Part shown: positions 1 to 11,154 of the stretch, piece after piece | Layout: every line of letters starts with the position of its first letter | Numbering within the stretch: position 1 is the first letter of the stretch | Assembly (NCBI GenBank): GCA_026874595.1 | Contig: CM049317.1 | Span: forward strand, 35,242,901 to 35,306,900 | Source: Sipunculus nudus | Taxonomy: Eukaryota; Annelida; Sipuncula; Golfingiida; Sipunculidae | Direction of reading: 5' to 3' | Length of the DNA stretch: 64,000 nt | Position numbers and translations under genes: made by a program | Notes under the pieces: model-generated | Databases searched by the model: none | The model's input: the letters and a program-made list of their open reading frames with translations, nothing else | What the model was told of the DNA's origin: nothing

Positions 1-1065
1 TGTGATGATGCTTTAAATTAAGAGACTTTGTTGCGAGTCTATATATGTCAGATAATGTAGATAAAGGCTGCCTTGAGTGCACTGGACTTCATAGTTTATG
101 GATATATTGTATTATCTGAAAGGCTGGCCCACACCTATGCCATGTAATGAACATTTAATGTAATGTTATTTCCTTGTAGTCGGGTTGTTGAATCCAAATT
201 TTAAGTGTACATAGAAAAAAATGGGAGGAAGCTGATCTTGGTGTAATTTGATGCGCATATATCTGTAGAATGAAATATCAAAAATTCGTTAAATCCGCTT
301 TCGTGAAACTGTGTTTTACTGCAGTTTTAAATTTTCATATTTTAAAAATAAAAAATAATGTAGGAAGTCCCTTACTAAGTAATATTAGAAGCCCACTTGT
401 CATATTAATGCATGTGGTACACACCATAAACATTAACAGATGTATTCTTGGTTAAATTAGTCCACAAGAGTGATCTTCAGGAATTTAAGTTTAAACTAAA
501 ATTTACATTTTAATAAAATTGAAAATACATTCATATCCAAAGTTGATTTATTGTTTATTGTTAAAGCAGGTAAAACATCCCCGGTACATAATTTGGTCCC
601 ATTAGAAGCAGTTATCAATTCAACTACTGTTTAAATCTTTGAAAGTAAATTTAATTGAATTTAAATTAAAGTTTTAAAAGGGGTATATTTTTTATTATTA
701 AACATCAATTGAAGGGTATTTTGTTTAGTGACAAGTTTTACATTGATGTAAATACAGCATACTAGAAGCAGTTTGCGATGTCTTTGTTGTTACACTCCAC
801 GTCAATGGTCTTCTGGAAATCATTTTTAAATTTTAATTAATTTTAAAAATATAATTTTGTTTATATTCAGGATTTCCAGAATGTTTGCATCAAAGCCAGT
901 TAGACACCCTCTTTTAATAATTTTGGATGCTAGAAACATTAGAAACAATAATAAATTTAATTTTGAACTTTCTTAAAAATTTAAAACACACACACATATA
1001 CATGTATCGATATATATATACATGTATATATATTTATATATACATTGTAGGTATATATATATATG

Positions 1066-1105
<40 letters not shown>

Positions 1106-3012
1106 AACATAGGTAATATATATCTGCTCTAATTACTACAATGAAACTGGGAATAAGAGGCATTGTAAAAAAGGGCGGATCACATCCATATGGAGCTACC
1201 TGAGCAGTGAGATTAATTAAACATGTAAAGTAAGCATGATATTTTGCATGCACACACACACACACACACATAAAGTTACCTCATGATTAAAATGGTAAAT
1301 TAGCTTAAAGACTTACAATGACAATGACACTTACATATGTGTTTTCATAAATACAAGCGACTTAATCTGTGACTTTGACATTTTTAACAAAAAGTTCTTC
1401 TCTGCAGTTGTTCATAAGTGGACGAAGTTTGCATTCAATTATCCAAATTGAAGAGGAATTTGTCAACTGAAAACAAGTTTTTTTCTGGGACATTGACCTT
1501 TGACCTTGTAGCTTTGTGGTTTTGGTCCTTCAGATGCAAACTGTTTGTTAAGTGGAAAATTATGAAAGTGGATAAAGATTGGTAACATAGCACCAAAAAA
1601 TATCTGGTGCCAGGAAATTACGAAATAGCCACCTTAACTCAGATAAATACCGGTATAGGCATTGCTGTGGAGAATCAGCCAAGGTATTTCTGAGACGAGC
1701 TCTCTGTTGTATTTTATAAAAACGCTTCAACCAATCACGTACGTATATCTGAGGCCAGTACGTAATTGACAGACGTAAATAGTTTATATTGCCCTGGCTG
1801 TAAGACAGCACCGCCAAGGCATGCCTGTCTACATGCCTATGATATCACATCTATCTGTAGATAATATTAGCGGTTCTGGCCTGCCTATTCCAAATATATG
1901 ATTTACAATAACAGCATGAGCATGTCGTGTGAAATACGCTACACCAATAGCACAAATGTCGAGCCCCTGACAGTGGTCTAACCAATACACGAATTACAAT
2001 CAGGCCCGCTTAATGTAATATAGGTTAATGCTTCCGTTTATAGTCACCTATATCTGACTATATCTGACTCTGACTATTTAATGACATGAAAAAAATCCCC
2101 TAATCATGGCCGGGACCTTATTGTAATGCAAGTTCGCATATAATTACACATCTAACCAGAACAAAGTTGACCACGGGGGCAATTTAGAAGAGTGAAATTA
2201 GTGAAGCACAGTTCCCCTCGGGGCACCGTAGGCATTCAGTAAAGTTCATACATACAGATGAGGTCAAGGTGCCTCTTTGATACTAAGAACAATGTTTTCA
2301 TACCTGCGTGCGTGAACGTGTGCCCTGGCGGTGTAAGCGTGTGAAACAACCATAAAACGTGCTTGTGAATGGAAAATTCCGTTAAGACACATAAAGTTGG
2401 AGGTCTTAAGATCACTTACGGAGTTAACAAGACACGAATACATTTAAACATCGTTTATACGAATAGCTCTGGGGATTCCGGTTTTCTTCAGTTTCCGATG
2501 TATGAAAATTGCCTACCTGTTGCCAAGTACTGGACGTCAGATACTGACAGATAAAAATACATGAAACTAGCCAACAATAAACGCTTACTTTGATATTTAT
2601 TAACTGTTCCCGTTAATGTAAGTAATATAGAATGTTATTTACAAAATCATTCAACGTGACCCTGGAATAATCAGATCCAGTTGGTATCGTATGTAATTCC
2701 AGGGATAAGTAGCCGGGATTTCTCACCTTGCATTAAATTAATCAGCATTATGTATCACTAATAAAAACTGCATAAAATTGTTTGGAATTATACGGTCTTT
2801 AAACAAACTGCTTTGGGTATTCCCTCATATTTGGATTCTGAATGAACAAATGATTTTTCTCTCAGTTAACAAGTTCGGATAAACCAATTTTTAATAAAGG
2901 TGTTCTGGAATAAAACGAAGCTATGACCTTTCTCAAATACAACCCCTGGATTGTTCCATCATAATGTATTTTGTTTTCATCAAACACGGTAATGTTATAT
3001 GTGTTGGTTATA
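1..3012. other. Intergenic AT-rich DNA with microsatellites
   Basis: No coding region can be supported here. The open frames are short and without recognisable motifs. It holds a (TA)n tract around 1007-1100 and a (CA)n tract at about 1250-1270. Near 1490 there is a 'gacctttgacctt' stretch of the kind that is common in invertebrate intergenic DNA. Confidence 0.6.
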
Positions 3013-3122
3013 GCCCAATGAAATTTAATGCAAGCCGTGAGGTTTGCGAGCCGTTTAGGCGAGCCTGCCATGATTGACACAAGCCAAGCAAATCTTATCG
3101 CCTGCTTTACATTTCATTGGGC
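3013..3122. repeat. Imperfect inverted repeat (hairpin)
   Basis: The first 23 bases (starting GCCCAATGAAAT) match the reverse complement of the last 23 (ending ATTTCATTGGGC) with about four mismatches. The 110-bp block could fold into a stem-loop and may be a small foldback or MITE remnant. No target duplication was found. Confidence 0.4.
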
Positions 3123-3316
3123 AAAAACTGATTTGTCCTACATGCCCCGCCCCCTTGGTCGAAGGTCACGGGTGTCATTGTTGTGGCTATCCACCAATTC
3201 TTTGCCATATTTGGAAAGTCACCATGCAACTCCACTTGCATGGTCTCTTTTCATGACCCTGTGATGCAATGAGATTTGAACGTACAGTTAGAACAAAGGA
3301 AAATACGTCGCATGTG

Positions 3317-3320
<4 letters not shown>

Positions 3321-3366
<46 letters not shown>
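3321..3366. repeat. (TA)n microsatellite, left flank of solo LTR
   Basis: This is a pure TA run directly beside the solo LTR. A matching TA run at 4082-4110 lies on its other side, so the LTR appears to have inserted into one original TA tract. Confidence 0.85.
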
Positions 3367-3367
<1 letters not shown>

Positions 3368-3369
<2 letters not shown>

Positions 3370-4077
3370 CGGAACCTAATCACAACAGATCACCTAATCG
3401 TGATCAGCACAAATTTTGTCACGGAGATAAAAAAAAATCAAATTCTGTAACACTAGGCAGCGTGAAACGTCTAGGGGAATGAATAAAGAAGTCAGTGTTT
3501 TTTTGTAAACAAATCTTAGAACAATCCTAACATTATAATACACTAAATCAATACAATTACATAGTATAACAATAAAATATACAGTACCAGAGTTAACGGA
3601 TCTTAGGCTTTGATTTCTGGATACCAGCACTGTCACAGCTTAACAAGTGTCCTTTAGCACCAATAATCCATGTAAATAGTAATAATCCATAGCCAAACTG
3701 GAGACAGTCCGTATTAAATCTGTATAAAATCCTTTGACTATCTGCAATAATCGGTAAGGTCCCAAACTGACGAGAAATAAACACTCTTAGTGCTCGCTGG
3801 TATTTTTTCTTTCTGCCGGCTCTAAACACTGCCCCTAATTTACAGCTTCTCACCCAAAAATTCCAGACATGGAAAATTCCAAAGAACAATACACACGCAC
3901 ATGAACAGACCCGAAACATCTAGAACAAAGAACGCTGTGTCTCTATGCTTCAGAGCCCACACACAAGCTAGCGCCCGACGAGGGAGGTTCCCATGGCAAC
4001 GAACTATGCCTGCGCTACACGAATCAAAATGTCAACAGACACATAACCCTTCTGCGCACAATAAAACAGATACCTGT

Positions 4078-4081
<4 letters not shown>
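3368..4081 (-). mobile_element. Solo LTR, same family as the element at 26.6-33.5 kb
   Basis: Read on the minus strand it starts TGTTACAGG and ends GGTTCCGCA, giving TG...CA ends. It is homologous along its length to the LTRs at 26631 and 32653. Shared landmarks are the CTGTTTTATTGTGCGCAG start, the GGTTCGTGT segment, the CACTGACTTCTTTATTCATT segment and the GCCTAGTGTTACAGAAT near-end. There is no internal gag/pol sequence on either side, so this is a recombined solo LTR. It is 714 bp, somewhat shorter than the 858-bp 3' LTR of the full element. Both sides are (TA)n, so a target duplication cannot be read cleanly. Confidence 0.85.

Positions 4082-4110
<29 letters not shown>
4082..4110. repeat. 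(TA)n microsatellite, right flank of solo LTR
   Basis: TA run continuing the tract interrupted by the solo LTR. Confidence 0.85.
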
Positions 4111-4729
4111 CTGTGCTTGGTTTCAAATTCGCTTGGATAAAATTCGAGATTTCCACTTTCAGTGTTGCACGAAGGTCTCACCACATTATAAACCTACGCA
4201 AAATAAACCATTAACATATGCATTAATTATATAAAATAATATGTGCGCAAAATCTTTTATTTTCGCCATACTCGACTATCGCGACATTCGCGAGTGTTTA
4301 TGACTTGGTGGAGTCTGCAGTATAAAACACCATCTAGTAGATGATGGTCATTTTAGATAAGATTTTTTATCTGAAACACATTTGATACGTTTCTAAAGCT
4401 AAACCATTGTTACCGTGGATTATGTATCGTGTTCTCCCCTCGCCAGAGAACGGCCTAGAAATAAACCTACCGGCGTCAACAAATTGCATATGATTAAGCA
4501 TTAATAATACAACGAGCTGGCTTGGTGGTGAATTAAAACTACCTTCAAAATAAACAGAAGACAATCTGATAAGAGAATTAGTATGGATGTTACAAACTCG
4601 CTTTAGAAAAATAGTATACTCACCCCCAATTATACGTGCATAGATAATCCGTGTGGAACGTAGCAATGCATGCAAAACTTGATCAATAGACGCATCTCAT
4701 TTCTCGAAATTAAAATATTTTATTCGCTT
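4111..4729. other. Intergenic, nothing recognised
   Basis: AT-rich sequence with no supported gene. The 102-codon minus-strand frame at 4367-4675 has no recognisable motif and no splice context that I can defend. Confidence 0.5.
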
Positions 4730-5124
4730 TCAAATTTTTTTTTTTGCTTCCTAATTTTTTTTTTTTTTTTGCTCACTAAATTTTTTTTTGCTTTCTAAAA
4801 TTTTTTTTTTTTTGCTTCCTAAATTTTTTTTTTTTGCTTCTTAAAAATTTTTTTTTTTGCTTCCTAAATTTTTTTTTTTTTTGCTTCCTAAATTTTTTTT
4901 TTTTGCTTCGTAAATTTTTTTTTTTGCTTCCTAAAATTTTTTTTTTGTTTCTTAAAAATTTTTTTTTTGCTCCGTAAAATTTTTTTTTTGCTTCCTAAAT
5001 TTTTTTTTTTTTGCTCCCTAAATTTTTTTTTTTTTTGCGAAAGTTAAGTCGGGATCTCGAGATAATATCTCGAGATCTCGAGATAAATATTTTTTTTTGT
5101 GTGTGTCCTAAATCAGCCACCGTA
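4730..5124 (+). repeat. Stray foldback-element arm (T-rich minisatellite plus palindrome)
   Basis: About fifteen copies of a unit of the form TTTTTTTTGCTTCCTAAA (4730-5037) are followed by a palindromic segment made of ATCTCGAGAT units (5050-5086) and then CCTAAATCAGCCACCGTA ending at 5124. The same modules in the same order form the right arm of the element at 5755-7718. This looks like the right end of another copy whose left part is missing. Alternatively it pairs with the inverted arm at 5755-6110. Confidence 0.7.
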
Positions 5125-5754
5125 CAAAGGGGCCAAGCTTTTCTATAGGGCATAATTTAATGCTTGTTAATGGGGAACCATTTTTTCTATGCTTGATGTT
5201 AGCTTACAGAGGTTTAATCGGAAGTGATAGAAAAAACCCATGTGGGCTGGGGCCTAGTAGCTTCCTTTTACACAAGAACAGGCTTGGCGATGAAGTCTCA
5301 TTTGTCTTAAATAGCATTATGTTATCAAGGTTTTAACCCCTTAGGTCCAAAGGGCCCGGATTGGCTAGGAGTTCTTATGGCCCATTCGAATGCTTCAAAA
5401 TGCAGAAATGATGGTGTACATTGGTTACAGTATAACAGACAATTCAGGCAAATCTTTCAGACTTTTATTTAGTACAGAACATCCATGGAATAAATTAACA
5501 AAAATTAATATATATTTGCTTTCCTTCTACATAAATGAATTCTTTTTATTCTTCTACTTTGTTTTAAGTATAAACTTAAACATGAATTCCAAATTTATTT
5601 TGAACATTTATAGGTTAGTTGCTTTTGTTAATATAAAGTTTGTGAATAGAATTATTCAAAGGACCAAATTTATTTATTGATGCATTCTGAAAATAAAACG
5701 AATTAGTGGAGAGGCCCATTAAATATATTTTCTTTATTTATCTCAGCGCTTTTC
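5125..5754. other. Intergenic between foldback arms
   Basis: AT-rich, with no motif in the 96-codon frame at 5390-5680. If the arms at 4730-5124 and 5755-6110 belong to one element, this would be its unique centre. Confidence 0.4.
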
Positions 5755-7718
5755 TACGGTGGCTGATTTAGGACACAGAAAAAAAAAAAATATTTTTCTC
5801 GAGATCTCGAGATAACATCTCGAGATCTCGACATAGAATTTCGCAAAAAAAAATTTAGGAAGCAAAAAAAAAAAATTTTAGGAAGCAAAAAAAAAAAAAA
5901 TTTTAGGAAGCAAAAAAAAAAAATTTAGGAAGCAAAAAAAAAAATTTTAAGAAGCAAAAAAAAATTTTTAGGAAGCAAAAAAAAAAATTTTTAGGAAGCA
6001 AAAAAAAAAATTTTTAGGAAGCAAAAAAAAAAAAATTTTTAGGAAGCAAAAAAAAAAAATTTTAGAAAGCAAAAAAAAAAATTTTTAGGAAGCAAAAAAA
6101 AAATTATCTTTCGAGATCTCCAGAAAAAATTTCACACTTGTACGAACCATTCGAAGCTGAATTGACATAAAACAAAGCAACCTTAAGGGGACAGTATGCG
6201 TTAAGAGTGCTTACTATTGCAATTATAAAACAAAGACCATGTATACTGTGTTTAACTGAACGGTAATACAATATAATTAATTTAAAATCTATCAAGTTTG
6301 TATATCCCCTGAGATAAGGCGAGTTGAAGAAAAGTTCAATATAAATTCAATATTTATTATTCATATCCGTAAGGAAGATGTCAAAGCCTTAAGAATCTGA
6401 AACATTCTACCTGAACGGCGGATTCGGAGCCATGTCTGTTAAATCACTCAAATAGAAATGTTTAGGTCTGCATGCATGCATTGTGGGTACCTTATTATTT
6501 AAAGAATACAAACAAATATGAGCTTTTTATAGAAACACGCTTTTTGTACAATTTCTTTCAGCTTTTGTTTTATTGAAATGGTGTGTCGTTTTATGGAACA
6601 TGTATTAGACCATCATCAATTAAAATATGCTAAAACTGATCACTGTGTTTTCGGGTAGGTACGCTGGGGGGGGGGGGGGGGGTCGGGGAGGGACGTTGCT
6701 TCAGCCCCTAAAGCCCAAGTCTTGATCCACTATAGCTCTTACTATAGCTCAGATTAATTTAATCAACCTATCTTCATAAATGTTTTATATTCATAAATAA
6801 ACGGTTTAAAATTTCGATCATCTCTCATCATGATTTTTCTTCAGCAAAATGCTCTGCTTTGGTCTTAAAGTCGCTATTCACCTGCCTTATTTATAGAATC
6901 TTTGTAATACAGGCTAACTCTGCATATACATATTAAAGAAGTGAAAGTAATCATAAACATAATCTAGGTAAACATAATCTATTAATCTTTCATAAAAATG
7001 AGCCAATGCCATGGGTAAAGGCGGTGTCTTTGTCTATATCCACGTTTTTTTATAACATGGGTCCGGGGGGGGGGGGTGTGCAAAAATTGCCACGGATCGT
7101 AATAGAAAGACGTCCGGCAGAAACATCTGACTTCAATTCAGAGATTACAGATTTCTGTAAATGACAAATACTGCATTGCTTCACATGCTCTAACGAATAT
7201 CAACTAGTGATATTTCAATAACTCGGTTACATGTTTTTATCTGTATGTTAACATGCACTTGCTCAAGTGGCTTGTATACAAGTAGCCTTTAGATAAAATG
7301 TTTATACGTCAAAGTGACGTTATAAGACCCATTCCCAGCTGGGGTTTCTTCCTAAATTTTTTTTTTTGCTTCCTATTTTTTTTTTTTTGCTTCCTAAAAT
7401 TTTTTTTTTGCTTCCTAAAAATTTTTTTTTTGCTTCATAAAATTTTTTTTTATGCTTCCTAAATTTTTTTTTTTTGCTTCCTAAAATTTTTTTTTTTTGC
7501 TTCCTAAAAATTTTTTTTTTGCTTCCTAAAATTTTATTTTATGCTTCCTAAATTTTTTTTTTTTTTGCTTCCTAAAATTTTTTTTTTGCTTCCTAAAAAT
7601 TTTTTTTTGCTTCATAAATTTTTTTTTTTGCGAAATTCTATGTCGAGATCTCGAGATGTTATCTCGAGATCACGAGATAAATATTTTTTTTTTTCTGTGT
7701 CCTAAATCAGCCACCGTA
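5755..7718. mobile_element. Foldback-type DNA element with approx. 360-bp inverted arms
   Basis: The left end reads TACGGTGGCTGATTTAGG and the right end is its exact inverse, CCTAAATCAGCCACCGTA. Inside each end come, in mirror order, a poly(A)/poly(T) stretch, ATCTCGAGAT palindromes (about 5798-5832 and 7643-7680) and a minisatellite of GCTTCCTAAA plus a T run (about 5845-6105 in inverse and 7350-7632). The centre (about 6110-7340) has no transposase frame, so the element is non-autonomous. If the terminal TA is a duplicated target, the element proper begins CGGTGGC and used a TA site. Poly(G) runs at about 6667-6682 and 7065-7074 lie in the centre. Confidence 0.65.
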
Positions 7719-8256
7719 CATGTGCACTCGCCTTGGTTGTGATTATTCTTTTTCTTCTAATTTTAAATTGGTTTTGTCGGTATTGTGATAACTTTGTAGA
7801 TGATAATATATATACCATGAGAGGCACAGATTGTAGCCTGGGTTTATCCTTGTACAATGCTTGGTTATAAGGATGCCTGCTAAGACCTCCAAATGACTGT
7901 TTGTTTTCAGTTTATCATGATGTTCATATATAATGTTTATATAGTTTATATATAATGTCAGTATCAAATCCGTAACACTAAATGGTTATTATTCCCTTTT
8001 GTACCGCTTGAAAAATTTCTCCCGGAAGCCCTGATGATTACACAACTTGCACTAATTTCCCCGATTTGTCACCTATGAAGAAAATTACATTAAGATGTAC
8101 TAAAATTTGTAAAATTTACCAATATAAAATATTTTGACTTATTATTGTTTGTAGCGGGAAAGCAAAATGAATGTCTTTGGGATAACTCCTCTTGAATAAA
8201 TGTTTAAACGCCGGATTATCTAATTTCATAGCAACACGTTTTATTTTTTAAATAAC
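7719..8256. other. Intergenic, nothing recognised
   Basis: AT-rich with no supported gene. The minus-strand frame at 7743-7967 has no motif. Confidence 0.5.
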
Positions 8257-8751
8257 AAAATGGAGGCGAAATTTTACGGAGCCCGGGAGACGACATGGTG
8301 AAAAATATTTATTAATTCGTGCGCACGAATTACTAATCCGTGCGCAGGAATGACTAGGTGTGAAAAATTTATTTCCAAGGTGGAAAAAAATATTAATTAA
8401 TTCGTGTGCACGAATTAATAATCCGTGCGCAAGAATTAGTGACCAATGAGAACAGCTCTCTTATGTTGCTGGCTCAATGCTCATTGGCTACTAATTCGTG
8501 CGCACCAGTTATTAATTCGTGCGCACGAATTACTAGCCAATGAGAAGCAAGCACACATCGACTCAGTCTAGGCACAGGCTGGCAGTTTCAACGAGCACAC
8601 ACGGTTGTCAAAATGGAACCCAGCGCCTTCCGACAGTTCCGTGACTTCCTATCCTTAGAAAAATTCGGAACTCTGTATATTGAAAATAGAAAGGGCTTTA
8701 AGCGAAACTTTAAGAATATAAATATAAAACTCAAAGACCCACTCGCCTTGT

Positions 8752-9733
8752 ATGGTTGAAAGGCTCTCTCTGGTAAAAATAAACCCTACCTTATCATCGT
8801 CTGGGCAGAATGGGAACATCATTATAGACAAAGCCGATCAGGCAGAAATTTTTAACAGTTATTTTGTTTCACAAAGTAACTACAGTTACAGTTCTCAATC
8901 GCCATTTGATGATGATGCAAAATTGCAAATTACACATAAACTAGGTGAAATGAACTTCACAAAACTTTTTATATCATATTGGGATTCGCATTCCTGACAG
9001 GAACCCAAAACATTATATGTTTGAAAGCCAATAAGCGTTTGGAAATTTAAAAAAAATATAAATTCCATTTTTCTATGAAAGTTTTAGATCGTATGTATAA
9101 ATCATTAATACATTTAGTACTGGAGTACGATGGTTTAATATTTAACAACTGCTTTGTCAGACAGTCATACCAACTGGAGAGTATACAACGGAAAGCATGT
9201 TTAACATGTACTGGAGCGCTCTCGACTTCCAGCACTGGAGCTATGGTAAAAGAGCTATAATGGTCAAGTATAAAAATAAGAAGAGAGCTGGCTATACAAT
9301 CCACATTTTATGAAATGATTAACGGACTAGCTCAAGATTATCTGCTAATATATTAACTCAAACTCTGTCTCATGCTCAGCCCTGTACAGTCCGCGAAAAT
9401 CGCATTTGCTAAAGATACCGAGGTTCACACGGAAAACTGTCGCTTTTCTTTCCTTCCAATTTTCTTTTTTTTTCCTTTCAATAGCCTGCAAACTTTGGAA
9501 TAGTTTCCTCTAATTCAGTCTACTTCAGTAGATTCCTTTAAGGAAAATGTTCGTGACTATTTAAACCCTGCCTCTCGAGAAATATACAGTGATTATTCCG
9601 ACAATCATCGTCAACATGAAATTATCCATACTCGGTTACGACTAGGTACCATTTACTTAAATCAAAACCTATTTGAAAGACTAATTGGAAAGACTGATGG
9701 TTTTAATCTAATTGATATGCTCGATTATGACTG
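8752..9733 (+). pseudogene. Degenerate LINE (non-LTR) reverse transcriptase fragment
   Basis: Several plus-strand frames read like pieces of a non-LTR retrotransposon ORF2, with frameshifts, stops and a large internal deletion. At 8800-8875 the reading includes NGNIIIDKADQAEIFNSYFV, typical of the linker before the RT domain. At 9075-9230 it includes LEYDGLIFNNC and QLESIQRKA, typical of the RT thumb region (LEYxxxxW...QLExIQ). At 9619-9700 it includes IHTRLRLGTIYLNQNLF, the common C-terminal motif of CR1- or L2-like ORF2 proteins. The RT catalytic core (YxDD) is missing. It sits between the palindrome arms of the foldback element at 8257-10323. The family within the LINEs is uncertain. Confidence 0.7.
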
Positions 9734-9828
9734 AGACGTTTATTTTTATTGTATTACGCCTACCAGTAATAATAAATGTATAAGTATCAGTGTATGTAAA
9801 ATGTCAATCTGCATTAACGTATAGTGGG

Positions 9829-9834
<6 letters not shown>

Positions 9835-9861
<27 letters not shown>
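9835..9861. repeat. (TA)n microsatellite
   Basis: A short pure TA run. Confidence 0.8.
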
Positions 9862-9864
<3 letters not shown>

Positions 9865-10296
9865 TTATCATGTGTGAATATATGTGCACTTTTCTAATCT
9901 GATCATTTATAAATACAAATATAAATTCATGTTAATTTTTCACTTACTTTTAATTTATATGCAGGAGATCAGTTGCATTAGCCTCATCGGCTACTTTGTT
10001 ATCCTACTGAAATAAATATTTTTCCATCTTGGAAATATATTTTTCACACCTAGTAATTCGTGCGGACGGATTAGTAATTCGTGGCCACGAATTAGTAATT
10101 CGTGGCCACAAATTATTAATTCGTGCGCACGAATTACTAATTCGTGCGCACGGATTAATAAATATTTTTTCCACCTTGGAAATTTATTTTTTTACACCGA
10201 GTAATTGGTGCGCACGAATTAGTAATTGGTGCGCACGAATTAGTAATTCGTGCGCACGAATTAATAAATATATTTCACGATGTCGTCTCCCGGGCT

Positions 10297-10628
10297 CCGT
10301 AAAATTCCATTGCTCCATTTTAACAATATTTTTGAGACTTGTATTATTCTGTGCCATCTCTTGTTTTGTTTACACTAATGTTGTTTACAGCCTTATTAAA
10401 CGTCATGTATAAACACACCCTTGTGTAAATCTTTAACTTAACCTACATGACAGGATATAAAGCCGTAAAATTCCATTGCTCCATTTTAACAATATTTTTG
10501 AGACTTGTATTATTCTGTGCCATCTCAAGTTTTGTTTACACTAATGTTGTTTACAGCCTTATTAAACGTCATGTATAAACACACTCTTGTGTAAATCTTT
10601 AACTTAACCTACATGACAGGATATAAAG
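10297..10628. repeat. 166-bp tandem duplication
   Basis: Two near-identical 166-bp units (10297-10462 and 10463-10628), both beginning CCGTAAAATTCCATTGCTCC and ending GACAGGATATAAAGC(C). The first overlaps the right end of the foldback element, so each unit carries a copy of that terminus. Confidence 0.9.
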
Positions 10629-11154
10629 CCCCCAGACATTGACGTTCTATACACGGGGAGATCCTCCCTCAGCTCATCATACAATACCGGTCCCTCCTCT
10701 GGGCAAACCAAAACAGTCAGACTTCACCAGCTAGCGCGCTGATCTAGGAGTTTTTCTTTTCTTTAGCCTCTACAGCTTATACACGCCTGCTTATGTCACA
10801 CTTCCCGGCCTATCGCCGTACAATATTACTGTCACTAATCGCATGAATACTAAAATGGACACGCCTCCAGAGATCAAAGCATAGGAAAAATAAAGTCTGA
10901 AGGTGCGTTGCCTTTGACGTCTACAATAAACAATACTACTACAGGAACCATCTCGACTAAAACCAACATGAACCAAGTGTCATGGAATTATATTTGTACT
11001 GAAACCAACCTCAAATAAAACATCATGGTTCTCTGAAGCAACCATTCCATGTTTGTATGATACTACATATCAATTTACAATAAGTTATAGAAACAATTAT
11101 CTGGAAATACTATGCTTATTTGAAAAATCGATAAAATTACAAAGTCACAGTCCT
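10629..11154. other. Intergenic, nothing recognised
   Basis: No supported gene. The minus-strand frame at 10791-10976 has no motif. Confidence 0.5.

Larger units (their letters stand above)
8257..10323. mobile_element. Foldback element with AATTCGTGCGCACGAATT palindrome arms
   Basis: The left end (AAAATGGAG then AATTTTACGGAGCCCGGG and AGACGAC) is repeated in inverse at the right end (10283-10323). Inside each end are runs of the 18-bp palindrome AATTCGTGCGCACGAATT and variants (about 8309-8530 and 10050-10266), joined by a conserved spacer that reads TTTCCAAGGTGGAAAA on the left and is inverted on the right. The only coding-like DNA between the arms is a broken LINE fragment, so no transposase is visible and the element is probably moved by enzymes supplied elsewhere. 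Confidence 0.65.

Noticed and set aside
3593-3919. Minus-strand 108-codon frame
   Set aside because: It lies entirely within the solo LTR, and the homologous positions in the other two LTRs are not open.
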